DNA of 64,000 nt from Rhodococcus sp. Leaf278 (GTDB taxonomy: Bacteria > Actinomycetota > Actinomycetes > Mycobacteriales > Mycobacteriaceae): positions 214,631 through 278,630 of the forward strand of contig NZ_LMRR01000041.1 in the NCBI RefSeq assembly GCF_001426085.1. The letters run 5' to 3'. Under the pieces are notes generated by a model. It saw nothing but the letters and a program-made list of their open reading frames with translations. It had not been told where the DNA came from and made no database searches. Shown one piece after another: positions 1-9,132 of the stretch. The position numbers were made by a program, and so were the translations under genes. Position 1 is the stretch's first letter. The number at the start of each line of letters is the position of its first letter.

Positions 1-396
1 TGGTTTCCGATCTCGCTGGCTTTTGCACTCGCCGTTACCTTCATCGGTGTCGATCTTCGAGCGATCTTGTCGAATCCAGCCGTGGTTCTGTTCGGCGCGG
101 TCTTCGTTGTTCTGTCCCTCATCCCGGGAGCGATCGTGAGCTTCTTCGCGGTGGCAGCGACAAGAGTCGCCGATCGATTGCTGAGGAAAACGCTCTCGAA
201 GGAACCCACACAATCCGTTGCTAACCTTCACGGCACCGTGGCCGGGCTCGTCGTCGGCGTTCTCACCTGGGTGTGGTTGCTGTTGAACGACTCGAGCCCC
301 GACACAGCATCAACCGTCGTCGCCGTAGCGTTCGTCGCGTTGGTCGCCGCGATCTCCGCAGCCCGGGGGTTGATAGCGAGACGATCGAGTCTCTGA
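1..396 (+). CDS. Multi-pass membrane protein, 5' end missing
   Basis: The frame is open from the first base of the window to a TGA at 394-396, so the N-terminus lies outside. The visible 131 residues contain about four hydrophobic stretches: one before residue 20, one after the NPAVVLFG segment, one around GTVAGLVVGVLTWVWLLL and one near the C-terminus. The last ends in a basic RGLIARRSSL tail. A TTG at 67 could serve as a start, but the hydrophobic codons before it argue that the protein begins upstream. I recognise no family; an integral membrane protein of unknown function is all that can be said. Confidence 0.55.
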   Translation, partial: WFPISLAFALAVTFIGVDLRAILSNPAVVLFGAVFVVLSLIPGAIVSFFAVAATRVADRLLRKTLSKEPTQSVANLHGTVAGLVVGVLTWVWLLLNDSSPDTASTVVAVAFVALVAAISAARGLIARRSSL

Positions 397-410
397 CCGC
401 ACGCACAGCA

Positions 411-980
411 TCACAACGAAAGTAGGTCAGCAGCCGTAACCACCGTTGCGAATTCGCCATGCAGGTTTGTCGCCGTCATGGCCGACAACGTCGCAGCAGG
501 CACGGTGGTTCCGTCGAGTGCGACGCGATCGAAGGTATGGGTCGCGTCGATGACGAAATAGGTGTCGTAGCCGAGGTTGCCTGCCATCCGCGCGGTGGTC
601 TCGCAGCAGTGATTGGTGGTGATCCCGCAGATCACCACTTGCTCGATGCCTTCGCTCCGAAGCCAGGCGTCCAGATCCGGCGTGCCGTAGAAGCTCGAGT
701 TGACTCGCTTGCTGACCAACAGATCCGGCGTCCCATCGATGATCTCCTTGAAGGCATGCCCCGCACTCGCCGGCGACAATGGAGACTGCGGGTTGTCGGA
801 GTCGTGTCGAACGAACACGGTCGGCCACGATTCCGACTTCCACTTATCCACGAGTGCAGCGATATTGCTCTCGCACAACAGGTTGTCCCGCGGTCCCCAG
901 AAGTCCGAATCGTCGAATCCGGCCTGCACGTCGATGACGATCAGGGCGGGCCGTTCGAGTGATATCGATGGAGTCTTCAT
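411..980 (-). CDS. Isochorismatase-family cysteine hydrolase
   Basis: A 189-aa protein of the isochorismatase-like hydrolase fold, the usual family size. The expected triad is visible: Asp17 in ALIVIDVQAGF, Lys91 in the SKRVNSSFYGT segment and Cys125 in ITTNHCCETTAR, where the cis-peptide strand precedes the nucleophile. I chose the ATG at 980 because the family starts just before the first beta strand; an upstream in-frame ATG at 1103 adds 41 residues that look non-coding. Members hydrolyse isochorismate, nicotinamide or N-carbamoyl compounds, and the substrate cannot be told from sequence. It ends 15 bp from the opposing membrane gene, so it is probably a single-gene unit. Confidence 0.85.
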   Translation of the reverse strand: MKTPSISLERPALIVIDVQAGFDDSDFWGPRDNLLCESNIAALVDKWKSESWPTVFVRHDSDNPQSPLSPASAGHAFKEIIDGTPDLLVSKRVNSSFYGTPDLDAWLRSEGIEQVVICGITTNHCCETTARMAGNLGYDTYFVIDATHTFDRVALDGTTVPAATLSAMTATNLHGEFATVVTAADLLSL

Positions 981-1237
981 TCTGTTCAGACTAGCCGCGA
1001 ACAGCCGCGGAGACCTTGATGCCGGGTGGCCCCTTGCCCACCCTCGTTCCCGTTCGATCAGCACACGGTAATGCGATGTGTGATGTGCGCTGTCCTCCAT
1101 CAATTGTACTGAGCTGCAATGTGATCGGGTAGATACCCGTTGACGCTGCTCACCACGCAGGAGAAGGGCCGGAAACCGCCGGCCACGGCACGTGCTCGCC
1201 TCGATCGAAAACTACCTACTACCCGGCACCTCGCTCA

Positions 1238-1711
1238 CTACTCGATCAGATCGAACTCCCAGTTCACGCGTTGGATCTCCAGATCCACCAGCCGGATTCG
1301 TCTAGCAATATCGTCTGCAGTAGAGCGTAATTCGGCAACCGGAAGCGCTGCGACGCACACCAACTCCGACCGTAGTTGACGGGGACCGTACCGACGCTCC
1401 TGATCCCGTCCCGATGCCGCATCCGCCGCCGCGGAAATCGCCTTGTGCCGCATACGCAGCACGTCACGGGATGCGAGGGCATCGGTGATGGTTCCGTCCC
1501 GCATGATCGCGGCACTGTTGGTCCTGTTGATTCGGCGGATGAGCACTTCGAGTCGATCGAGTGCAGATGCATACTCCGACAACAGAATCGATGCATCCTC
1601 GGCCGGTGACTCACCCTCCTGGTGGCGGGCATTCGCCAGAATTCGAACTTTCAGATGTTCGGTGCGCTTGATCAGTTCTCCTCGTTCAGCGAGGGCCTCG
1701 GCAAGCTTCAT
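1238..1711 (-). CDS. DIP1984 family protein
   Basis: A 157-aa protein starting MKLAEALAERGEL, with the pattern typical of the DIP1984 (septicolysin-like) family: an N-terminal helix, ILANARHQEGESPAED, a central IRRINRTNSA motif, ALASRDVLRMRH, and a C-terminal DLEIQRVNWEFDL. It is probably all helical and cytoplasmic. An ATG three codons upstream (1720) is possible, but the family begins at MKLAEAL. The biochemical role of the family is not established. It stands alone on this strand. Confidence 0.8.
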   Translation of the reverse strand: MKLAEALAERGELIKRTEHLKVRILANARHQEGESPAEDASILLSEYASALDRLEVLIRRINRTNSAAIMRDGTITDALASRDVLRMRHKAISAAADAASGRDQERRYGPRQLRSELVCVAALPVAELRSTADDIARRIRLVDLEIQRVNWEFDLIE

Positions 1712-1860
1712 GATGCACACCTCGGTGTCCAGAGACCGAAGATGCTGTGACTACGGGCGCTCATGCGCCTTTCGACGTGTCGAATGTGTTCATGCATCAA
1801 CAAGTACCACAGTTGATTGAGATGCGGAAGGCCCTGTGCGAGTGCCCGATCGCCGCACCT

Positions 1861-2358
1861 CTACCGAAGATCCAGGAGCAGCCGCTTCAACAAGTCTGCA
1901 AGTTGGCTTCGCTCGCCCGGATTCAGCGAACCGAGCAGAGCTTCCTCGTTGGCCACATGCGCGGGCAGCGCGGCATCCACTGCAGCAACTCCGGCCGGCG
2001 TCAATTGCACGATGACCACTCGGCGGTTGGTGGGGTCGATTTCTCGTTCGATCAGTCCTTTGTCGGTCAGCCGGTTCAAGCGGTGCGTGACAGCGCCAGA
2101 CGTCACCATTGCGCTGTCCAACAGCTGTCCGACGGTGAGGCGATGGGGAGCCCCGGCCCGACGAAGCGTCGCGATGAGATCGAATTCTCCTGGCTGCAAA
2201 CCGAATTCGATCAGCACTGCCTGCGTGCGCTTGTCCAGAACGGACGCTGCCCGACTGATGCGACCGATAACGGCCATAGGGCTGACGTCGACATCGGGTC
2301 GCTCGGCGTGCCACTGCTGGACTATCCGGTCCACTGCATCGAGAGCTTCATCCGCCAT
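1861..2358 (-). CDS. MarR family transcriptional regulator
   Basis: A 165-aa winged-helix regulator. Residues about 50-120 carry the MarR DNA-binding core: a LQPGEFDLIATLRRAG helix, the recognition helix region VTSGAVTHRLNRLTDKGLIER, and the wing DPTNRRVVIVQLTPAG. The ATG at 2358 follows a GAAGGGTGG ribosome-binding sequence; longer readings upstream have no such support. The gene is divergent from the drug/metabolite exporter starting at 2483, with 124 bp between them, so autoregulation together with control of the exporter is the natural inference. The ligand is unknown. Confidence 0.88.
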   Translation of the reverse strand: MADEALDAVDRIVQQWHAERPDVDVSPMAVIGRISRAASVLDKRTQAVLIEFGLQPGEFDLIATLRRAGAPHRLTVGQLLDSAMVTSGAVTHRLNRLTDKGLIEREIDPTNRRVVIVQLTPAGVAAVDAALPAHVANEEALLGSLNPGERSQLADLLKRLLLDLR

Positions 2359-2421
2359 CGGTCGACCACCCTTCAATACTTCAGCGCTTAATTGTTTGAC
2401 ATTCTGCCACGCCAGCCCTAC

Positions 2422-2446
2422 GTTCAACGCTAGATAGTTCAACGTT
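2422..2446. promoter_or_regulatory. Candidate MarR operator in divergent intergenic region
   Basis: Between the divergent MarR gene and the EamA exporter the octamer GTTCAACG occurs twice as a direct repeat (2422-2429 and 2437-2444, 15 bp apart). The second copy runs into an imperfect palindrome, TTCAACGTTAA. Position and repetition suggest an operator, but no footprint or homologous site was compared. Confidence 0.35.
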
Positions 2447-2482
2447 AAGATGTTTCCGAAAGCACCCCGGAGATGAGCCCCA

Positions 2483-3522
2483 ATGCGAACGCCTCGCATG
2501 CAGTCACAAGCAACCGATGCCCGACGCCTCCCGCGTGACATCGCGCCCTCAACTCTCGGGTTGACGGCCGCTGCCGCCCTCGCGCCGATCCTCTGGGGAA
2601 CGACATACCTTGTGACCACCGAACTCCTCCCTCCCGATCGGCCGATGACCGCCAGCGTGCTGCGTGCGGTGCCCGCCGGGCTGCTTCTGTTGCTCATTGC
2701 ACCGGGCATCCCCAGCACGGGGTGGCGACTGAAGACGCGGCCCTCGGCCTTCTCAACATCGGCTTGTTCTTCCCGATGCTGTTCGTGGCCGCCTACCGGC
2801 TGCCCGGTGGCGTCGCCGCCGTCGTAGGGTCCGCACAGCCGCTTGTCGTCGTCGCGATATCGATGATCTTCGGCTGGGGACGGCCGCGGCCCATCCAAGT
2901 TGGCTTGGCAGCGATGGCCGTCATCGGGGTTGCGTTGACGGCAGTGTCCGGTGCAATCCGACTCGACGCCACCGGCCTCGCGGCCGCAGTTGTCGGAGCC
3001 GTCAGCATGGCGACCGGCGTCGCCCTTACGAAGCGATGGGGCGTGCCACCCGACACCAGCCCACTCAATTCCACTGCATGGCAGCTACTTGTCGGCGGCA
3101 TTGCCATTACCCCGCTGATTCCGATCGTCGACAACGGCCCATGGGCAATCGATACCGAAGCTGTAGTCGGCTACGCCTGGCTCGCAGTGATAGGTGGTGC
3201 CTTGGCCTATTCACTGTGGTTTCGCGGTGCTCGCGCTCTTCCTACCGCCAAGGTCACACTCCTCGGCGTACTGAGCCCTCTGACGGCCGCGGTTATTGGA
3301 TGGGTTGTGTTGGGACAGAACATGACCGGACTGCAATGCGCAGGTTTCGGCATCGCGCTCGTAGGTTCGATAGCCGGGCAATTCGTCAGAACACGTCCGC
3401 CGCGATCGGAGTCGTCGGCAGGAACGGCACGTACCTCAACCGGCGACCTTCCGGACGTCGCCAGCGGTTCGGTTCCTCGAATCACAGGCGATACCAACCG
3501 AACTCCTCGTTCACGGCGATAA
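2483..3522 (+). pseudogene. EamA/DMT-family exporter, apparently frameshifted
   Basis: Two overlapping frames together encode one EamA-type transporter. The first frame starts at ATG 2483 and gives the N-terminal residues through the early helices (ALAPILWGTTYLVTTELLPP, then VLRAVPAGLLLLLIAPG). Near 2725-2745 the homology moves to another frame, which supplies ALGLLNIGLFFPMLFVAAYRLPGG and the remaining eight or so helices to 3522. Neither frame alone has the usual ten helices. A single-base indel around GGGGTGGCGACTGAAGACG would restore a protein of about 345 aa. Options are a real recent pseudogene, a sequencing error, or translation of two pieces. The paired MarR regulator is intact. Confidence 0.7.
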
Positions 3523-3654
3523 ACCAGCACGGGGTCTGATTTCCGCCATCGCTCCGGGCCCGGGTTCCACGCTGCGCGGTGACTGCACTAAAAAACGACC
3601 GATCAGTCCGTGTCGACTCCCTGGTCGCAGTCACGACGTTCTATCGTGACTTTC

Positions 3655-4971
3655 ATGACGTCGTCCAGCTACATGCCGCTGCGAACCGAAACTGGATCGC
3701 ACATGCATGCTGGGCGAGGGTCGTTCATCGAAGGCACACGTGCACTGGACGATCCGATCCACCGAGCTCGCACCACGCCGAATCGCTTCGGTCCTCGATG
3801 GCTGGCGGGATCGGTCCTTGCAGCATGCATCGCCATCGCAGCGCATGCATATTTCCTGGGATGGACAGTTCCGTTCGGCCTCTTCGGCAACGGGATAGAC
3901 ACCATCGTCTACCGTCATGGCGGCGACGTAGTCCTGCAGGGCCAGCCACTGTACGAGTTCGCACTGTTCGACATCGGATTGCCTTTCACCTACCCGCCCT
4001 TCGCGGCCTTGGTCTTCACACCGCTTGCGCTTGTGAGCGTGACGAGCGCGGTGACACTGCTTCAGGTGATCAATGCTCTATTGATCTATGCCACGGTGGT
4101 TCTGAGCTGGCGAGCCCTCGGATACCGCAGCGGGGCAATGTATCTCGTCAGCGCACCGATGGCGATCGCGTTCACTTGGCTCGAGCCCGTGCGCATGACC
4201 ATCTGGCTCGGACAGATCAACCTTCTGCTGCTCGTGTTGGTGCTGTTCGATCTCAGCCGAGGCCAGGGCGGCCGCCTGCGCGGTGTCGGTGTAGGAATTG
4301 CTGCTGGACTCAAGCTGACTCCCGCCTTCTTCGTCCTGCATCTACTCTCCATCAGGGACTGGCGCGCAGCGCTCACCGCCACTGCAGCATTCACCGCCAC
4401 CGTTGCGGCCGGATTCCTGATCATTCCCTCCGATTCCTGGAAGTTCTGGACCGCGACCATGGTCGACTCCGAACGAATCGGGGCACTCGCATCGCCGGCG
4501 AACCAATCGATTCACGGAGCCCTGGCTCGCCTGTGGCCGGGCCACACACCGCCGTTCCTGGTGTGGTTTCTCATTGCCGCGGCCGTTGCCGCCCTCGCCT
4601 TGTGGACAGCTGCACGCGTTCACAAAGCGGGTAAGACGTTGCTGGCGTTGGTGATCTGCGGGCTCGCGACGCCGATGGTGTCGCCCTTCGCATGGGGTCA
4701 CCACTGGGTGTGGTGCATCCCGTTGGTCATCGTCGCCCTCGATTACGCGATCCGCCGTCCCAACTGGTGGAGCTGGGTGGTGCCAGTAGCGGTGACTGCA
4801 CCCATGATCGCCTGGTATTTCACCGACTACCGCGGAATCAAAGCAATCGGAATCTTCATGTTCGAGGGATCACCCGCATTCGAGGCGGCCGTTCAATTCA
4901 CGTATTCAGCAGTCTTTCTCGCGACCGTTGCCGCCACCCTGGTCTCCTCGTTCCGCTCTGCGGCGCGCTGA
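3655..4971 (+). CDS. GT87-type polyprenol-phosphate mannosyltransferase, integral membrane
   Basis: A polytopic protein of about 438 aa resembling the actinobacterial GT87 alpha-mannosyltransferases that build lipomannan and PIM from polyprenyl-phosphate mannose on the periplasmic face. After a soluble N-terminus of about 45 residues comes the first helix, then the family signature GIDTIVYRHGG with the candidate catalytic Asp82. It continues with LQGQPLYEF, LPFTYPPFAALVFTPLAL, the WLGQINLLLLVLVLFDL helix and GLKLTPAFFVLHLL. Several more helices follow to the C-terminus. Starts at 3610 or at a downstream ATG are also possible. The exact mannosyl linkage cannot be assigned. Confidence 0.8.
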   Translation: MTSSSYMPLRTETGSHMHAGRGSFIEGTRALDDPIHRARTTPNRFGPRWLAGSVLAACIAIAAHAYFLGWTVPFGLFGNGIDTIVYRHGGDVVLQGQPLYEFALFDIGLPFTYPPFAALVFTPLALVSVTSAVTLLQVINALLIYATVVLSWRALGYRSGAMYLVSAPMAIAFTWLEPVRMTIWLGQINLLLLVLVLFDLSRGQGGRLRGVGVGIAAGLKLTPAFFVLHLLSIRDWRAALTATAAFTATVAAGFLIIPSDSWKFWTATMVDSERIGALASPANQSIHGALARLWPGHTPPFLVWFLIAAAVAALALWTAARVHKAGKTLLALVICGLATPMVSPFAWGHHWVWCIPLVIVALDYAIRRPNWWSWVVPVAVTAPMIAWYFTDYRGIKAIGIFMFEGSPAFEAAVQFTYSAVFLATVAATLVSSFRSAAR

Positions 4972-5147
4972 TCGCACAGTAACTAGCAGGGGACGACACG
5001 CTCGACCACTGATTACTTTTTCGTGGCCGCTGTCGACGGAAACCACGCCTGCGCGTGAGCTGACGCGTCTCCGCCACCCCTTTTCGGACATAGAACGTCG
5101 AATTGGGTGCAACTAGCCGCGGTGAGCGCGGTCAAATGCACCCGATT

Positions 5148-5360
5148 TCACTCAGGAACTTCGGAATCCGATCTGTACGAACCGTCCAGGCGAGTTCTGA
5201 TGCGACGGATGGCTCTCCAGCCCGCGGGTGTCACGACCGTACTCACGATCGCACCGAGGGCGATGCCCTGCGACAGTGCCGACCACTCATCGGGACTTTC
5301 GCCGAACATCGGCCACTTGTACACAACACCCAGCACCACTAAGAAAATTAAAGCACGCAA
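5148..5360 (-). CDS. Small membrane protein
   Basis: A 70-aa protein read from TTG at 5360, preceded by a GAGAGGCGGGG ribosome-binding sequence. It has an N-terminal hydrophobic segment (RALIFLVVLGVVY), an amphipathic loop with GESPDEWS, a second hydrophobic stretch (GIALGAIVSTVVTPAG), and a basic tail. In-frame extension upstream gives Cys/Arg-rich sequence that looks non-coding. It is divergent from another tiny membrane-protein gene starting 86 bp away. Family not recognised. Confidence 0.55.
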   Translation of the reverse strand: MRALIFLVVLGVVYKWPMFGESPDEWSALSQGIALGAIVSTVVTPAGWRAIRRIRTRLDGSYRSDSEVPE

Positions 5361-5446
5361 TGCGTCCCCGCCTCTCGCTCGAGTCGTACAAAATCGACCG
5401 CTCGGTATATCGTCGTACGGACCGACTGCATCACAGAAGGATCGAC

Positions 5447-5674
5447 GTGTCGAACCAGCGAACGTTTCGCGAGTACGTGATGACCGGCCCCATGAGCAAG
5501 AAGGGCGGGGCCACTCGCAGCGACTACACCAACGCCCTCGCATTGGTTCCCGCGGTGGTGGTCGGATTTCTCCTGGCTCGACTGGTAGCGAGTTTCGGCT
5601 CGATTCCCCTCGATATCGCGGTCGGATGCCTGGGCGGGGCGATCACCGGAGTTCTGTACCTCTACGTCGCGTAG
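5447..5674 (+). CDS. Small membrane protein
   Basis: A 75-aa protein starting at GTG 5447 after AGAAGGA, a good ribosome-binding spacing. About 25 polar residues (SNQRTFREYVMTGPMSKKGG) lead to two hydrophobic helices, LALVPAVVVGFLLARLVA and IAVGCLGGAITGVLYLYV. Longer in-frame starts to the left overlap the divergent neighbour and look non-coding. Function unknown. Confidence 0.55.
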   Translation: MSNQRTFREYVMTGPMSKKGGATRSDYTNALALVPAVVVGFLLARLVASFGSIPLDIAVGCLGGAITGVLYLYVA

Positions 5675-5718
5675 CGAGTCGACTGCCGTCGAACCTAGGT
5701 CGCCCGATCCGCACCTCC

Positions 5719-5809
5719 GCAAACGCGCTCGCGTTTGCTGAACGCACGCAAAATCGCGTCCGATTCGGGCCCTAATCCCCTCGCGTCTGGCAAACGCGCT
5801 CGCGTTTGC
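5719..5809. repeat. Two identical 20-bp palindromes
   Basis: The perfect inverted repeat GCAAACGCGCTCGCGTTTGC occurs at 5719-5738 and again at 5790-5809, 71 bp apart. They lie between the small membrane-protein gene and the GntR gene. A half-site (GCAAACGCG) recurs near 10122. They could be protein-binding sites, a dispersed intergenic palindrome, or weak terminators; no T-tract follows either copy. Confidence 0.8.
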
Positions 5810-5922
5810 GAAAGCACCGCCCCACCCGAACCGCACGGACCCCCAACCACTCCACCACCGGGCGGCCCATCGGCATCGCGTAGCCGCTCGGCCCACCCCC
5901 GGCCCGATCTAGACTCTCCCTC

Positions 5923-6528
5923 GTGCATCCAGATGGCGAATCCTCGGGCGGCATCATTGCCCAGACCTTGCGTGACGAGATTCTGTCCGGTCGTCGCGTC
6001 GGCGGTGAACGGCTGGTCGAGGAGTCGATTGCCAAGGCGTTCGGCGTCTCTCGGGTTCCTGTGCGCGAAGCGCTCGCCCAGCTCCAGGCCGAAGGTTTCG
6101 TCACCATCGTGCGTTACAGGGGGGCGACGGTTTCGACGACGCTGCACAAGGAGAACAAGGAACTGCTCGAGGTCCGGCATGGGCTCGAGGTGTTGGCTGC
6201 TCAGCTTGCCGCCAAGAACAGGGGCGGCTCCGTCGCAGAGGAGCTTGCTGCGGTCGTCGAGCACGCCCGGTCGCAGTCGCGCACCCCAGAGGCGACCACC
6301 TCGTTTCATGACCTGGTTGCCGTCGCGGCAGGCAACGATCAACTGCGCGAGATGCTGGCCGGGGTCAATCGCCGGGTGGCTTGGGGGCTCGGCGACGATC
6401 CAGGCGCGTCGATCCATGACCACGCGGCTCTCGCGGCGGCAATCCTCAACGGCTCACCTGTCCAGGCCGGGTTCCTGATGGACGAGCATCTCCGGCGCGA
6501 CGAGGACGACACCCCGCGCCAGGCCTGA
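5923..6528 (+). CDS. GntR family regulator, FCD (FadR-like) subgroup
   Basis: A 201-aa repressor-type protein. Residues about 10-75 form the GntR winged helix (IIAQTLRDEILSGRRVGGERL, then FGVSRVPVREALAQLQAEGFV). The remainder is an all-helical FCD effector domain with RHGLEVLAAQLAA, FHDLVAVAAGNDQLREM and HAALAAAILNGS. These are the usual metal/ligand-site regions, although the domain is shorter than typical. The start is GTG 5923. It precedes the MFS / NMT1-like / ornithine-cyclodeaminase genes on the same strand and probably controls them through the palindrome at 6609-6620. Confidence 0.88.
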   Translation: MHPDGESSGGIIAQTLRDEILSGRRVGGERLVEESIAKAFGVSRVPVREALAQLQAEGFVTIVRYRGATVSTTLHKENKELLEVRHGLEVLAAQLAAKNRGGSVAEELAAVVEHARSQSRTPEATTSFHDLVAVAAGNDQLREMLAGVNRRVAWGLGDDPGASIHDHAALAAAILNGSPVQAGFLMDEHLRRDEDDTPRQA

Positions 6529-6608
6529 CCGCCAAGTCGTATACCATTTGAGGGATATATCCAGTCCTTAACATGTTCGTAGCGGGAGATAACTGAAATG
6601 ACACACAT

Positions 6609-6620
6609 TTTGTATACAAA
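6609..6620. promoter_or_regulatory. Candidate GntR operator
   Basis: TTTGTATACAAA is a perfect 12-bp palindrome. It contains TTGTATACAA, a sequence of the kind bound by FCD-group GntR regulators. It lies 81 bp after the GntR gene and 84 bp before the MFS start, in the leader of the presumed operon. Binding is inferred from sequence type and position. Confidence 0.6.
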
Positions 6621-6704
6621 TTAGGCAGTCGTTTCGGAGAGTTACGAGAGGCGACTCACCGGAAACATCCGTTGCCGGTGCCTGCCAGCCCGCTGGAGCA
6701 CACC

Positions 6705-8174
6705 ATGTCTGCCTCTACCTCGGAATCCGTCCCACCCACCCCCATCACACCGAACGAACCCACGCCGCCGGCTCCATCAGAACCCGCATCAGGACTGACC
6801 AATGCACTCGATCGGATCGGCTTCACCCGAGTGCAGGGTGCCGTGATCCTGCTGCTGATGGCCGGTTTGTTCTTCGACAGCCTGGAGCAGAACTCGACCG
6901 GAGCGATGGGACCGCTCATCAAGGAATCACTCGGAATCGGTAACGCACAATTGACCCTCGTCAACACTGCCACCGTGATCGGTGGCCTCGTGGGACGCCT
7001 CGTCGGCGGCTACATCGCAGACCGCTGGGGTCGCCGAACTGCGTTGAGCCTCAACCTTCTCGTCTACACGCTGGGCGGCCTGATCAGTGCGGCGGCCGTG
7101 AGCTACGAGATGTTGCTCGCCAGCCGCTTCATCGTCGGCATCGGCCTCGGCGGCGAATTCACCGTTGGCTTGGCCATTCTCGCCGAGCTCGTGGCAACCC
7201 GACACCGCGGCTCGTTGCTGGCGACGCTCAACATCTCGTCCGGTGGCATCGGCAACATAGCCTCGTTCGGCTTCTTCATGCTGGTACTGGGCCCGCTCGG
7301 TGGCATGCTCGGCGGCGACGACACCTCCTGGCGCTGGACCTACGTAATCCTCGCGCTGCCTGCAGTTTTGGTGGTCTTCTTCCGTCGCTATCTGCCCGAG
7401 TCTCCTCGATTCCTGATGTCCAAAGGCCGGGTCGACGAGGCCAACCGCAGCCTCACTCGGCTGGCCAGCGGCTCCATCTCCGGTCTCCGAAACCCGGGGC
7501 CCACACAGCAGTTCGTGACGGCCGAGGACATTCTTCCCAGCACCGAGAAAACTTCCTACGCCGAGGTGTTCAAGGGACAGAACCTACGTCGTACCGCTGC
7601 CGTCGGAGCCGCGTCGTGGATGTCCTTCGGCGCTCAGGTCACGCTGCTGTTCCTGATGCCCATTCTGTTGGTCTCCCGCGGCTATTCCCTCACCGACTCA
7701 CTGTTGTTCACCATGATCATGAACATCGGCAGCCTGTTCGGAGCATGCGCTGCATGCTATTTGGCCGGACGCGTCCGTCGACGCCCCACCGTCATGACTG
7801 CTGCGACTCTCGGTTGCATCTCCGCCATCGCCTTCGCAACTCTGGCGAACAGCGTCGCCACCATCTTGATCCTCGGCGCAGTCTTCCAGTTCTTCACGAT
7901 GATGCTCAACACGATGCTCTCGGTATGGACACCCGAACTGTTCCCGACGTCCATCCGAGGCATGGGCACCTCGGTGGTCAACGGAATCGGCAACGTCGCC
8001 GGCGCGGTCATGCCGTTCGCTGCACTCTTCTTCTTCGATATCGCCGGTGTTGCCGGGGTATTCCTGATGATCGCCGGCATGTATGTCCTCCTCGTCGTTG
8101 CCGCGAAGTTCGGCCCGGAGACCTTCGGCCGATCGTTGGAGGCGGTGAACGAAAAGGAGCTCGTAGCAGCGTAA
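6705..8174 (+). CDS. MFS transporter, organic-acid/sugar-porter type
   Basis: A 489-aa major facilitator with 12 predicted helices after a Ser/Pro/Thr-rich N-terminal tail of about 40 residues. Motif A between helices 2 and 3 is clear (GGYIADRWGRRTAL). GIGLGGEFTVGLAILAEL sits in helix 4-5, and the mid-loop has RRYLPESPRFL, a combination seen in metabolite:H+ symporters for aromatic or organic acids. ATG 6705 is chosen for its GGAG six bases upstream; a TTG at 6672 is the alternative. It is followed 36 bp later by the NMT1-like gene, suggesting the pair handles one substrate. Confidence 0.87.
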   Translation: MSASTSESVPPTPITPNEPTPPAPSEPASGLTNALDRIGFTRVQGAVILLLMAGLFFDSLEQNSTGAMGPLIKESLGIGNAQLTLVNTATVIGGLVGRLVGGYIADRWGRRTALSLNLLVYTLGGLISAAAVSYEMLLASRFIVGIGLGGEFTVGLAILAELVATRHRGSLLATLNISSGGIGNIASFGFFMLVLGPLGGMLGGDDTSWRWTYVILALPAVLVVFFRRYLPESPRFLMSKGRVDEANRSLTRLASGSISGLRNPGPTQQFVTAEDILPSTEKTSYAEVFKGQNLRRTAAVGAASWMSFGAQVTLLFLMPILLVSRGYSLTDSLLFTMIMNIGSLFGACAACYLAGRVRRRPTVMTAATLGCISAIAFATLANSVATILILGAVFQFFTMMLNTMLSVWTPELFPTSIRGMGTSVVNGIGNVAGAVMPFAALFFFDIAGVAGVFLMIAGMYVLLVVAAKFGPETFGRSLEAVNEKELVAA

Positions 8175-8210
8175 TTCAGAGACCCATCACGAAAGAAGGA
8201 AGAGAACACC

Positions 8211-9131
8211 ATGACCGAATCATTGTCCATCTCAGCTACCGCGCACGGACTGAACTACCTCCCCGAGTACTACGCCGATCACGCCGGACTCTTCGCGGAC
8301 AACGGCTTGTCCGTCCACGCCAAGGCCTGCGATCCGTGGACCGGCGTGCTCGACGACCTCGCCAGCGGCGAAGCCGATATCGCACTCGGCGGGCTGTGGG
8401 TACCCGGAATGTACTGGGGCACATCACGACAGCTCACCGTCTTCGCGCAGCTCAATCACCAGTTCCCCAAGGCCCTCGTCATGCGGGAACCGACACCGGG
8501 TGGATTCGACTGGTCGATGCTCACCGGAAAGACCGTGCTCGCTCCGGGAATCGGAGGTAGCGCACCGTATGCGATCACCGCAGGCATGATGCGCGAGAGT
8601 GGCGTCGACTCGTCGCGCACCACGTTCTTGCGAGACCTGTCGACGCCGATGTTCGTCGAACTGTTCGAGGACGGCCTGGGCGATGCCATCATTCTCGACA
8701 TCACCACCGCCCAGATCATGTCCGATCGCGGCACCGGGCACATCGTCGTCGAATACGCCGAGGTGGGCGGACTAGGACCGAACAGCGTGTACTACTGCCG
8801 CACAGACCGTTTCGAGGAGCTAGAAGAGCGTCTGGTGAAGTTCGCGACAGGTCTCGACGCCGCAATGGCCACCGTCAAGGCCACCCCGGTCACCGAACTC
8901 CAGCCGTTGCTTGCCGAGCACTGGCCGAACATCGCAATGCCGACGCTCTCTGCAGCATGCAGCCGGATTCAGCAGTCGCAGACCTGGGACACCGTCCGTA
9001 TCGACGGCGATGCCAGCGACCGCTGGATGCGAATACTGCAGGAAGAAGGCATGGTTCGCTCCGCACCCGCATTCGCGGACCTGGTCACTTCACGCGTCGT
9101 CGACGCCGCCGAACTCACAGCGGTCGGCTGA
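8211..9131 (+). CDS. NMT1/THI5-like (SsuA-type) substrate-binding fold protein, no signal peptide
   Basis: A 306-aa protein with the layout of NMT1/THI5-like periplasmic binding proteins: GLNYLPEYYADHAGLFADNGL near the start, a DLASGEADIALGG strand-turn, KTVLAPGIGGSAPY, and a hinge near LDITTAQIM. It begins directly with the fold (MTESLSISATAHGL), with no signal peptide or lipobox, and no ABC permease or ATPase lies nearby. It may therefore be cytosolic, acting as a sensor, chaperone or THI5-like enzyme. The ATG follows a strong AAGGAAGAG site. The gene ends one base before the next start. Confidence 0.75.
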   Translation: MTESLSISATAHGLNYLPEYYADHAGLFADNGLSVHAKACDPWTGVLDDLASGEADIALGGLWVPGMYWGTSRQLTVFAQLNHQFPKALVMREPTPGGFDWSMLTGKTVLAPGIGGSAPYAITAGMMRESGVDSSRTTFLRDLSTPMFVELFEDGLGDAIILDITTAQIMSDRGTGHIVVEYAEVGGLGPNSVYYCRTDRFEELEERLVKFATGLDAAMATVKATPVTELQPLLAEHWPNIAMPTLSAACSRIQQSQTWDTVRIDGDASDRWMRILQEEGMVRSAPAFADLVTSRVVDAAELTAVG

Positions 9132-9132
9132 C

